In this document: piece after piece, positions 1 through 5,633 of the stretch
Numbering within the stretch: the stretch's first letter is position 1
Layout of the letters: each line of letters opens with the position of its first letter
Assembly: GCA_028275205.1 (NCBI GenBank)
Contig: JAPWVB010000071.1
Location: 1-5,633 of the forward strand
Length of the DNA stretch: 5,633 bases
Direction of reading: 5' to 3'
From: Candidatus Acetothermia bacterium
GTDB lineage: Bacteria; Bipolaricaulota; Bipolaricaulia; RBG-16-55-9; DRXL01
Program-made: the position numbers and the translations under genes
The notes under the pieces: generated by a model
What the model was told of the DNA's origin: nothing
The model's input: only the letters and a program-made list of their open reading frames with translations
Databases searched by the model: none

Positions 1-1
1 C

Positions 2-787
2 CAGACGCGCGAGAGCCTCGAGCGCTACGAGTTCAACCAGGCAGCCAAGGGCCTCTATGACTTCGTCTGGCACGACTTCTGCGATTGGTATCTGGAGATG
101 ATCAAGCCTCGGCTCTATGGGAAAGACCCCGCAGCCAAGGCCCAAGCCCAGCGCGTGTTGTTGGCGGTGTTGACGGATATTATAAAGCTCTTGCACCCGT
201 TCATCCCGTTTATCACCGAAGAGATCTGGCAGCGTCTGCCCCAAAAAGAGTCAGAGAGCGTGATGATCGCGCCGTACCCCCAAGCCCACCCGGAGTGGCT
301 CGATGCCGAGGCCGAGCACACTATGAACGAGCTCCAAGCGCTGATCACAGCAATCCGCACGATTCGCTCAGAGATGAACGTGCCGCCCCAAAAGAGAGCT
401 AAGGTCTTCATCAAGGCTGAGAACCCTCATGTTCAGCAGCTTGTTCAGGACTACAAGATCTTTTTTACGGAGCTCGCTCAAGTGAGCGATATAGTTGTTG
501 GCCCGACCATCGAGCGCCCCAAGAACGCGCCGCGGATGGTCTGGGAATGGGCGGAGGTCTTCGTCTCACTCGAAGGTTTGCTCGATCTGGACCAAGAGCG
601 GAAGCGCTTGCGTCAGGAGCTGGCTGAAGCGCGAGCGGGGCTCGAGGCCGCTCTGCGCAAGCTCGATAACCCTGATTTCCTCGAGCGTGCCCCCGATGAA
701 GTCATTGAGAAAGAGAAGCGCAAGGCCCAAGAATTCAAAGAGAAGATCGAGCGCTTGGAGCAGAACCTCCAGCTCTTGCAAGACTAG
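2..787 (+). CDS. valS: Valyl-tRNA synthetase, C-terminal part (5' end outside window)
   Basis: This is the last 261 residues of a class I aminoacyl-tRNA synthetase that charges tRNA(Val) in the cytoplasm. The frame is open from base 2, so the gene begins upstream; the ATG at 98 is an internal methionine. The fragment opens with NQAAKGLYDFVWHDFCDWYLE, typical of the start of the helical anticodon-binding domain in ValS/IleS/LeuS, and continues with HPFIPFITEEIWQRLP (about residues 63-78), another hallmark of that domain. The last 70 or so residues, from LEGLLDLDQERKRLRQELAEA to the end, are charged and heptad-like. They match the C-terminal coiled-coil arm that separates ValS from IleS and LeuS and contacts the tRNA. 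The catalytic HIGH and KMSKS motifs lie upstream and cannot be checked. It ends in TAG four bases before folC, so co-transcription is likely. The family call is near certain. Confidence 0.95.
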   Translation, partial: QTRESLERYEFNQAAKGLYDFVWHDFCDWYLEMIKPRLYGKDPAAKAQAQRVLLAVLTDIIKLLHPFIPFITEEIWQRLPQKESESVMIAPYPQAHPEWLDAEAEHTMNELQALITAIRTIRSEMNVPPQKRAKVFIKAENPHVQQLVQDYKIFFTELAQVSDIVVGPTIERPKNAPRMVWEWAEVFVSLEGLLDLDQERKRLRQELAEARAGLEAALRKLDNPDFLERAPDEVIEKEKRKAQEFKEKIERLEQNLQLLQD

Positions 788-791
788 CATT

Positions 792-2030
792 GTGGACCAA
801 GCCATCGCGTATCTGAAACAGCTGCCACATACGGAAGTGAAGCCCGGCTTGGAGCGCATTCAAGCTCTCCTTGAGCGCGTGGGCAACCCCCATGAAAGAC
901 TCCAAGCCGTGCACATCGGGGGCACCAACGGCAAGGGTTCAGTCGCCGTGATGATCGCGAGCGTCTTGCAGCGCGCCGGGTATCGCATCGGGCTGTATAC
1001 GTCGCCCCATCTGATCAGCTATTGTGAGCGCATCCAGATCAATGGAGCCCCAATCGCCGAAGATGAGTTCGCCCATATCGCTGATGAGCTGATGCCCATC
1101 GCTGACGCGATGGCCGATAAGCCCACACAATTTGAGTTCATGACCGCGCTGGCGTTTCTGTACTTTCTCCGTCAGAAGATAGATATCGCCGTGATCGAAG
1201 TGGGCCTGGGCGGGCGGTTCGACGCGACCAACGTCATAACCCCGATGGTGAGTGTGCTCACCAACGTCGAGCTTGATCATACGGATCTGTTGGGGGAGAC
1301 TCTTGAGCAGATCGCTTGGGAGAAAGTGGGGATCGCCAAGAGAGGCGTGCCCTTCGTGACAGGGGAGCGAAAGCCGAACGCTCTTGAGGTCATAGCGCGG
1401 GAGTGCGCGGCGGTGGGAGCGCCGCTTATCCCTGCTCGCCAGCGGGTACGACGAACAGATTTTACTTGGGAGTACCAGGAGTTTGAAGTCTGGGGTGAGG
1501 GCAAGGTGAGGATGAAGCTGTTGGGGGGCTACCAACGTGAGAATCTCAACGTAGCCCTCGAAGCCCTCGAGGTGTTGCGTCAGTCTCTCAAGATCCCCCA
1601 CGAGGCGCTCGTGAGAGGGCTGGAACAAGCCTCCTGGCCTGGGCGGTTTGAAGTCGTTCAGAGAGAGCCATATATTATTCTGGACGGGGCGCATAATCCC
1701 CACGCGGCAAGAGCGCTCAGGGAAGACGTGCGACGATATCGCGAAAGATATGCTCTTCACAAGAGCGCATTGCTTTTCGGTGTCCTCAGGGATAAAGCGT
1801 ATCAAACGATGGCGGAGATACTCTTCCCCGACTTTGACGAGATCGTTTTGGTGAAGCCGGACTCCCCGCGGGCGCTCGAGCCTAGTGCGCTTCTCTCCTG
1901 GGCGCCTGCGGCGAAGATCTGCGACACTATCTCAGAGGGATTGGATGTAGCCCGTGCGAGCGGGGCAGAGTTGATCTGTGTGACCGGTTCGCTGTACGTC
2001 ATTGGAGCTACGAAGAGGCTCTTTCTATGA
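792..2030 (+). CDS. folC: Dihydrofolate synthase / folylpolyglutamate synthase
   Basis: FolC is a cytoplasmic Mur-ligase-family enzyme that uses ATP to add glutamate to dihydropteroate and/or to extend the polyglutamate tail of folates. At 412 residues it is close to the usual 420-430. Visible motifs: P-loop GTNGKGS (44-50), YTSPHL (69-74), FEFMTALAF (114-122), VIEVGLGGRFDATN (134-147), LTNVELDHTDLLG (156-168), EKVGIAK (177-183, the lysine-bearing segment of the Mur fold), then the C-terminal domain with LDGAHNP (297-303) and GVLRDK (from 330). I chose the GTG at 792 because family homology begins right there (DQAIAYLKQL). The frame is open further upstream, but that part is only the valS coding strand read in another frame. 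No Shine-Dalgarno sequence precedes the GTG, so initiation probably depends on ribosomes ending valS. The TGA stop overlaps the cdsA ATG. Whether it has one or both activities cannot be told from sequence. Confidence 0.95.
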   Translation: MDQAIAYLKQLPHTEVKPGLERIQALLERVGNPHERLQAVHIGGTNGKGSVAVMIASVLQRAGYRIGLYTSPHLISYCERIQINGAPIAEDEFAHIADELMPIADAMADKPTQFEFMTALAFLYFLRQKIDIAVIEVGLGGRFDATNVITPMVSVLTNVELDHTDLLGETLEQIAWEKVGIAKRGVPFVTGERKPNALEVIARECAAVGAPLIPARQRVRRTDFTWEYQEFEVWGEGKVRMKLLGGYQRENLNVALEALEVLRQSLKIPHEALVRGLEQASWPGRFEVVQREPYIILDGAHNPHAARALREDVRRYRERYALHKSALLFGVLRDKAYQTMAEILFPDFDEIVLVKPDSPRALEPSALLSWAPAAKICDTISEGLDVARASGAELICVTGSLYVIGATKRLFL

Positions 2031-2839
2031 AAGATCTCATCCCTCGGACGATCACCGCGGTAGTCGCGATCGCGATTGTCGTAGCCACGCTGCTGGTGGG
2101 GGCACTGTGGCGGAGCATCTGGCCGGTGGCGCTGCTGGGAGCGTTTGTCGTGGGGGTTGCGTCGTGGGAGTACCTGCAGCTGTTGGAGCGCAACGGCATC
2201 TTTCTGAATCGCTTGGCTTTTGTCAGCTCGGCCGTGCTAGTGATCTTGGCCTACGGGACGCCGGAGGCGGCGTTCGGCGATCTGGTGCTGTGGGCGGCGC
2301 TCGTCTTCCCCATTGCCCTCTATCTCTTCGATCCCGATGCGCTGAGAAAGATTTTAGCGACGATGGGGGGAATTATCTATATTCCCTATCTGTTGCACTT
2401 TATCTATCCCCTCTATCGGGTGGAGGGTGGGGCTGTCTATGGGCTGCTGGCGCTGGCGCTCGTGTGGGGGTATGACATCGGGGCGTATCTGGCGGGCTCG
2501 GCGTGGGGAAGGAGTCCATTAGCCCCAACGATCAGCCCGCGCAAGAGCTGGGAGGGCGTCGCTGGGGGGTTTGTGCTCTCGCTGGCTGTAGCAGCCCTCG
2601 CGCCGATCTGGAAGGACTGGTGGACCTCCACGCCGCACATGATCGCTCTTGCAGGGATCACGAGTGCACTGACGCAGTTGGGCGATCTCCTAGAGTCACG
2701 TTTGAAACGCTTCGCGCACGTCAAAGATGCCGGGGGCCTGATGCCCGGCCACGGCGGGCTGCTCGACCGAATAGACGGATTGTTACTCGCGATCCCTGCG
2801 ATCTATTTCTACTTTCGGTTCGTGCTCCAATGGGTCTGA
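2027..2839 (+). CDS. cdsA: Phosphatidate cytidylyltransferase (CDP-diacylglycerol synthase)
   Basis: This integral membrane enzyme converts phosphatidate and CTP to CDP-diacylglycerol and pyrophosphate, the branch point of bacterial phospholipid synthesis. The 270-residue product is of normal length and is mostly hydrophobic, with roughly eight membrane segments beginning at residues 8-30. The family signature is complete at 224-250: S-x-L-K-R, then K-D, PGHGG and DRID, which bind metal and CTP phosphates. Upstream conserved pieces are WGYDIGAY (147-154) and ISPRKSWEG (169-177). The start is firm: AAGAGG at 2013-2018 lies 8 bases before the ATG, and ATGA overlaps the folC stop. The 3' end overlaps the histidine kinase gene by 10 bp. 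cdsA more often sits beside uppS, dxr and rseP; here it lies between folC and a two-component system, which is somewhat unusual. Confidence 0.96.
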   Translation: MKDLIPRTITAVVAIAIVVATLLVGALWRSIWPVALLGAFVVGVASWEYLQLLERNGIFLNRLAFVSSAVLVILAYGTPEAAFGDLVLWAALVFPIALYLFDPDALRKILATMGGIIYIPYLLHFIYPLYRVEGGAVYGLLALALVWGYDIGAYLAGSAWGRSPLAPTISPRKSWEGVAGGFVLSLAVAALAPIWKDWWTSTPHMIALAGITSALTQLGDLLESRLKRFAHVKDAGGLMPGHGGLLDRIDGLLLAIPAIYFYFRFVLQWV

Positions 2840-4251
2840 AGCGTCTCAGTCTCAAGGCTAAATTTATCGGGGCGTTTGTGGGGTTCACGGTGCTCTTCGC
2901 CGCGATCTTCGGAGGTATTGCGGCGTATCGGATGGCCTATGAGCTGGACGAACAGTTTGTGGAGCGGGCCGAGAGCCTGGCCGAACACATCGCTGCCGAA
3001 GCCGAACGAACGATTGCGTTGGGAGGGCCGCAAACTCTCTCAGCGATGCTTGAAGGGATCGTGGGCGAACACGTGCTCTACGCCCAGATCGTGCAGACGC
3101 GCGCCTTCCTCGGCACTGAAGAAGTGCGCGTCGAGCCTCCTATCGTCCTTGCGGAAAAGAAACAGAGCGCCCTCGAGCTTCCTCCAGAGGGGTCTACAGG
3201 GCTTGAGCGTGGGCGCCTGCCCAACGGCACAGCGTTTCTCGATCTGAAGCGCCCGTGGAAGTTGGGCTATGTGCGTCTGGGAATCTCGCTCGAATATATT
3301 GCCGACGAGGTGCGCTTGGATCTATGGATCGTTGCGGGGGTGAGCGCAGCGTTGGTGCTTTTGGGGACGCTCTCTGCGTTCTGGCTTTATCGCTCGATCT
3401 TGAGCCCCTTGGAGCAGTTAGCCCTCTCCGTGCGCGCGTTTGGGCAGGGGGACTTTCGCGCGCGGGCCAAGCTGCGCACTCATCAAGAGCTCGAAGCCCT
3501 TGCCCATGAGTTCAATCGCATGGCCGACTCCATCGTGCAGATGAAAGAAGAGCTTGAGCGTTCCAGCCGCGCCAAGTCCGAATTTCTCACGATCATGGGG
3601 CATGAATTGCGCACGCCCCTCAACGCGCTCTTGGGGCACGCGCAGCTATTGGGCGAGCAGCTTGAAGGCACGTTAAACACAGCCCAGCGCGAGCGCCTTG
3701 CGGCCATCTTGCGAGCTGGGGAGCATCTGTCGGAGCTCTTAGAAAACGTCCTGAGGTTTGCGAAATTGGAGATGGGCCAAGAGCGCCTCGTGCGCGAACC
3801 CTGCGATGTCACAACAGTCGTCCAAGAGGCGCTCAGCAGCGTGCAGGCGTTGGCGGCTCAGAAGGGGATCGAGCTGCGCTTCCAGCCCATCGAATCTGTG
3901 CAGATTCGAGCGGATCGCACCAAGCTCCGCCAGATTCTCATCAATCTTCTGACAAACGGGATCAAGTACACGGACCGGGGGTTTGTCGAGGTGCGCGTCG
4001 AGCGATATGATAGCGCAGTGCGCTTTACGGTGCGCGACAGTGGGCGCGGGATTGCTCCAGAAGACCAGAGTCAGCTCTTCCAGCCATTCACGCAGCTCTC
4101 TCGGACGCGCTCCAGCGAGGGGCTGGGCCTGGGCTTAGCCATCGTGAAGCGCTACGTCGAGATGCACGGCGGACAAGTCTGGGTGGAAAGTCAAGTAGGC
4201 CAAGGAAGCACGTTTTCCTTCACGATCCCCTATGAAGGTCTTGATCGCTGA
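2830..4251 (+). CDS. Membrane sensor histidine kinase (HAMP-HisKA-HATPase_c)
   Basis: A 473-residue orthodox sensor kinase, expected to autophosphorylate and pass phosphate to the regulator encoded next. Layout: membrane helix 1 at 12-33; an extracytoplasmic region of about 130 residues (34-165); membrane helix 2 at 166-188; HAMP linker to about 245, with an ILSPLEQL start; HisKA with the phospho-accepting His258 in GHELRTPLN; N-box NLLTNGIKY (from N372, with N376); G1 box DSGRGI (from D403); LFQPF; and G2 box GLGLG (431-435). All catalytic boxes are intact. The outer region ends in YVRLGISLEYIADEVR, which resembles the last strand and exit helix of PDC/Cache-like sensor folds; the ligand is unknown. 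There is no PAS domain between HAMP and HisKA, unlike classical PhoR. The ATG at 2830 sits just before a membrane anchor and overlaps cdsA by 10 bp. The frame stays open back to 2503, but that part shadows cdsA. There is no clear Shine-Dalgarno site, so coupling to cdsA is likely. Confidence 0.95.
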   Translation: MGLKRLSLKAKFIGAFVGFTVLFAAIFGGIAAYRMAYELDEQFVERAESLAEHIAAEAERTIALGGPQTLSAMLEGIVGEHVLYAQIVQTRAFLGTEEVRVEPPIVLAEKKQSALELPPEGSTGLERGRLPNGTAFLDLKRPWKLGYVRLGISLEYIADEVRLDLWIVAGVSAALVLLGTLSAFWLYRSILSPLEQLALSVRAFGQGDFRARAKLRTHQELEALAHEFNRMADSIVQMKEELERSSRAKSEFLTIMGHELRTPLNALLGHAQLLGEQLEGTLNTAQRERLAAILRAGEHLSELLENVLRFAKLEMGQERLVREPCDVTTVVQEALSSVQALAAQKGIELRFQPIESVQIRADRTKLRQILINLLTNGIKYTDRGFVEVRVERYDSAVRFTVRDSGRGIAPEDQSQLFQPFTQLSRTRSSEGLGLGLAIVKRYVEMHGGQVWVESQVGQGSTFSFTIPYEGLDR

Positions 4252-4894
4252 AGACGACGCCGACTCCCGCGAGATCCTCAAGACGTATTTGGCTGCCAAG
4301 GGCCATCAGATCGTGCTTGCCGCCGACGGCGCCGAGGCGCTCAAGCGGTTCACAGACGAGCGGCCCGATCTGGTCTTATTAGATATTATGATGCCCAAGC
4401 TCGACGGCTGGGAGGTCTTGCATTACATTCGGGCGGCGGGCCGCACGCCCGTGCTGATGATCACGGCCAAAGATGCGACCGATGAGATCGTCAAAGCGCT
4501 CTCCGAGGGAGCCGATGATTATATCGTCAAGCCCCTCAAGCTCCGGGAGGTAGAGGCGCGCATTCTTGCCGTGATGCGCCGTGTGCAGCCGCCGGAGCGC
4601 TGGCGCGTCGGCGAGCTTGAGATTGATGACACTCAAAAGTGCGCACGGCTCCGAGGGAGAGAAGTCGCGCTCTCCCCCAAAGAGTACGAGCTTTTAAAGC
4701 TTCTGGCGTCGCAGCCGGGACGGGTCTTCTCGGACGAAGAGATCATTCGGCACGTCTGGCCGGAAGGAGGGCTGGCGTCCTCGACAGACGTGAAACGCTA
4801 TATCTATCTCCTGCGCCAGAAGGTCGAAGCCGACCCCAAGAACCCTGCCCTGGTGCTCACGGTGCCAGGGTTTGGGTATAAGCTCGCCGCCTGA
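4232..4894 (+). CDS. OmpR/PhoB-family response regulator (receiver plus winged helix)
   Basis: A 220-residue DNA-binding response regulator of standard length. The receiver domain (1 to about 115) has the acidic pair D8/D9, phospho-acceptor D51 in VLLDIMMP, the switch residues T78 and Y97, and the conserved K100 in IVKPL. After a short linker, the winged-helix domain (about 122-219) shows ALSPKEYELLKLLASQPGRVFS, then a recognition-helix region TDVKRYIYLLRQKVEADP and the wing VPGFGYKL, all characteristic of OmpR/PhoB proteins. The gene overlaps the kinase by 20 bp, so the two are a cognate pair. No Shine-Dalgarno sequence sits at a suitable distance, consistent with translational coupling. Its stop lies just ahead of an 11-bp direct-repeat array that is a plausible binding site for this protein. 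It resembles PhoB/PhoP/RegX3-type regulators, but the exact ortholog cannot be assigned by eye. Confidence 0.95.
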   Translation: MKVLIAEDDADSREILKTYLAAKGHQIVLAADGAEALKRFTDERPDLVLLDIMMPKLDGWEVLHYIRAAGRTPVLMITAKDATDEIVKALSEGADDYIVKPLKLREVEARILAVMRRVQPPERWRVGELEIDDTQKCARLRGREVALSPKEYELLKLLASQPGRVFSDEEIIRHVWPEGGLASSTDVKRYIYLLRQKVEADPKNPALVLTVPGFGYKLAA

Positions 4895-4895
4895 C

Positions 4896-4935
4896 TTTCA
4901 CCATTTTTTCACCAAGATTTCAACAGATTTTCTCG
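4896..4935 (+). promoter_or_regulatory. Four direct repeats at 11-bp spacing, candidate response-regulator box
   Basis: Four copies of a 7-bp element begin at 4896, 4907, 4918 and 4929, each exactly 11 bp after the last: TTTCACC, TTTCACC, TTTCAAC and TTTCTCG, separated by 4-bp spacers ATTT, AAGA and AGAT. A degenerate copy, CGTCACC at 4951, keeps the same 11-bp phase. PhoB/OmpR-family regulators are known to bind as tandem dimers to direct repeats of about 7 bp with 4-bp AT-rich spacers, and such a regulator is encoded immediately upstream. The repeat and spacing are seen directly; the binding protein is inferred. The array lies upstream of the DUF2231 gene, its likeliest target. Confidence 0.6.
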
Positions 4936-4942
4936 TCGCTGC

Positions 4943-4948
4943 TATCGC
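4943..4948 (+). promoter_or_regulatory. Weak candidate -10 element (TATCGC)
   Basis: TATCGC lies 7 bp past the fourth repeat core, near where a -10 box sits when an activator array replaces the -35 element, as in Pho-type promoters. The match to TATAAT is poor, and no good -35 is seen. An alternative is TAGACT at 4968-4973. The choice matters, because the second would start transcription inside or beyond the left arm of the downstream hairpin. It is offered as a guess. Confidence 0.2.
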
Positions 4949-4971
4949 TTCGTCACCCCTGAAGGTGTAGA

Positions 4972-5006
4972 CTCACTCCGTCAAGAAACATCCCGAAAGG
5001 AGTGAG
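4972..5006 (+). promoter_or_regulatory. 8-bp inverted repeat able to mask a ribosome binding site
   Basis: CTCACTCC at 4972-4979 is perfectly complementary to GGAGTGAG at 4999-5006, with a 19-base loop between them. The right arm contains the GGAG core of the Shine-Dalgarno sequence (AAGGAG, 4997-5002) of the gene starting at ATG 5008. In RNA this could fold into a stem that hides the ribosome binding site. It could instead be a DNA operator, or chance. There is no U-run after it, so it is not a terminator. The pairing is seen; the function is inferred. Confidence 0.4.
4997..5002 (+). promoter_or_regulatory. Shine-Dalgarno site of the DUF2231 gene (AAGGAG)
   Basis: AAGGAG ends 5 bases before the ATG at 5008. 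This fixes the start at that ATG rather than at the in-frame GTG at 5002, which overlaps the Shine-Dalgarno sequence itself. Confidence 0.8.
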
Positions 5007-5007
5007 C

Positions 5008-5523
5008 ATGACGAACATCCATCCCATAGTCGTACACTTCCCGATTGCGCTCTTCATCACCGGGTTGGTGATTGACGTGATCGGGCATCTCTTTCAGAAA
5101 GAGACCGCGAAGAAGATCGGGCTGGTGCTCGTGATCTTAGGGGCTGTGGGGGCTCTTGCGGCAATGGTCACAGGGAATTTCGCCGAGGGACAAGTTGAGG
5201 ACAAGCTGAGCAGAGCCGGCGAACACATCTTAGATCGTCACGAGGACCTGGGCAAGCTTACGGCGTATCTGTTGTTAATCGTCGCCGCGATCAGGGCGTT
5301 GATCGCCACGGGCTGGCTCAATCGCTGGCGTTTCGTAGCTGGTGCGGCCTTAGCGATCTATCTCATCATCGGGTTGATTGGGCTGGGCACGTTGACCGTA
5401 ACGGGGTACTACGGCGGCGAGCTGGTCTATCGCTACGGCGCCGGAGTGCAGCTCTCTCAGCCGATAGGAGAGCAGCAGGGTGAAGGGCTGCCCCCGCCAC
5501 CGCATGACGATGATGACAAGTAA
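5008..5523 (+). CDS. DUF2231-type small integral membrane protein
   Basis: A 171-residue membrane protein of unknown function. It opens with HPIVVHFPIALF (H5 to F16) and ends its hydrophobic part with GYYGGELVYRYGAGV (133-147), the two signatures I associate with the DUF2231 family. Four membrane helices are visible at about 7-27, 36-55, 84-101 and 109-131. H5, H10, H27, H73 and H78 could in principle bind a metal or heme; that is inference, and no biochemical role is established to my knowledge. The tail (148-171) is hydrophilic, with four prolines and HDDDDK at the very end. The start at ATG 5008 is set by the AAGGAG at 4997-5002. The gene follows the repeat array and an inverted repeat over its ribosome binding site, so it is a likely target of the upstream two-component system. 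A gene for an exported protein follows 25 bp later, probably co-transcribed. Confidence 0.85.
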   Translation: MTNIHPIVVHFPIALFITGLVIDVIGHLFQKETAKKIGLVLVILGAVGALAAMVTGNFAEGQVEDKLSRAGEHILDRHEDLGKLTAYLLLIVAAIRALIATGWLNRWRFVAGAALAIYLIIGLIGLGTLTVTGYYGGELVYRYGAGVQLSQPIGEQQGEGLPPPPHDDDDK

Positions 5524-5527
5524 TTTC

Positions 5528-5549
5528 TAGCGAAGGAGGTCTCTCGCTA
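5528..5549 (+). promoter_or_regulatory. Strong Shine-Dalgarno site inside a small inverted repeat
   Basis: AAGGAGGT at 5533-5540, an essentially full anti-16S match, lies 8 bases before the ATG at 5549. It is flanked by TAGCGA (5528-5533) and TCGCTA (5544-5549), a perfect 6-bp inverted repeat with a 10-base loop. In RNA the Shine-Dalgarno sequence would be mostly in the loop, with the first base of the start codon closing the stem. The ribosome site is firm; the hairpin could be chance. Confidence 0.7.
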
Positions 5550-5633
5550 TGAGGGTGTTTGTGCGTGTCGGGTTGTTAGCGGTGTGGATTGGGTTAGCGT
5601 GGGGGAGTTGGGCGTGGGCCCAGCAGGCTCCTA
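5549..5633 (+). CDS. N-terminus of an exported protein (3' end outside window)
   Basis: Only 28 codons are present. They read as a signal peptide: a short basic start (MRVFVR), a hydrophobic core (VGLLAVWIGLAWGSWAW) and an A-x-A cleavage site at A22-W23-A24, followed by QQAP. There is no lipobox cysteine, so Sec export with signal peptidase I cleavage is the likeliest route. Four tryptophans in the signal segment are unusual. The start is well supported by the AAGGAGGT 8 bases upstream. The mature protein is outside the window, so no function can be given. Its position 25 bp after the DUF2231 gene suggests a shared transcript. Confidence 0.75.
   Translation, partial: MRVFVRVGLLAVWIGLAWGSWAWAQQAP

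Noticed and set aside
495..791. Upstream extension of the folC frame to an ATG at 495
   Set aside because: This part is the valS coding strand in another frame; the translation is low-complexity Ser/Arg-rich, and FolC homology begins only at the GTG at 792.
939..1805. Long minus-strand open frame of 288 codons
   Set aside because: It lies wholly antisense to folC, whose motifs are intact. Its translation shows no recognisable domain, and long antisense frames are expected in GC-rich coding DNA.
2002..2475. Open frame of 157 codons overlapping cdsA
   Set aside because: Gly/Ala-rich out-of-frame shadow of cdsA with no family features.
2503..2829. Upstream extension of the kinase frame to an ATG at 2503
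   Set aside because: It overlaps the conserved CdsA signature in another frame and would put more than 100 unrelated residues before the first membrane helix.
4904..4909. Run of six T after the regulator gene as a terminator
   Set aside because: No GC-rich hairpin precedes it; the T-run is the spacer plus start of the second 11-bp repeat.
4954..4967. Small inverted repeat CACC/GGTG as a terminator or operator
   Set aside because: A 4-bp stem with a 6-base loop is too weak, has no T-tract after it, and part of it is explained by the degenerate repeat copy at 4951.
5002..5007. GTG at 5002 as the DUF2231 start
   Set aside because: It overlaps the Shine-Dalgarno sequence, whereas the ATG at 5008 has correct spacing and fits the family N-terminus.

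Overview
This window is a compact, moderately GC-rich bacterial segment with every gene on the + strand and almost no spacing between genes until about position 4895. Gene order, motifs and Shine-Dalgarno sites are clearly bacterial. The phylum cannot be fixed by eye. A valS-folC neighbourhood occurs in Firmicutes and several other lineages, and nothing here is diagnostic. No rRNA, tRNA, CRISPR array, insertion sequence or phage gene is visible.

Layout: (1) 2-787, the 3' end of valS (valyl-tRNA synthetase), cut by the window edge. (2) 792-2030, folC (dihydrofolate/folylpolyglutamate synthase), starting at a GTG four bases after the valS stop. (3) 2027-2839, cdsA (CDP-diacylglycerol synthase), joined to folC by an ATGA overlap. 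(4) 2830-4251, a membrane sensor histidine kinase overlapping cdsA by 10 bp. (5) 4232-4894, an OmpR/PhoB-type response regulator overlapping the kinase by 20 bp. (6) 4895-5007, a 113-bp intergenic region. (7) 5008-5523, a DUF2231-type small membrane protein. (8) 5549-5633, the first 28 codons of an exported protein, cut by the window edge.

The first five genes look like one translationally coupled transcript: tRNA charging, folate, phospholipid precursor synthesis and a two-component system. The intergenic region is the most interesting part. Two bases after the regulator stop there is a run of TTTCACC-like direct repeats spaced exactly 11 bp apart, the geometry that PhoB/OmpR-family regulators recognise. 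It is followed by a perfect 8-bp inverted repeat whose right arm contains most of the Shine-Dalgarno sequence of the DUF2231 gene. The simplest model is that the regulator encoded just upstream controls the DUF2231 gene and perhaps the exported protein after it, with a possible second layer at the ribosome binding site. That model is inference. I see no clear new system such as a defence island or novel RNA; the core genes are ordinary housekeeping families.
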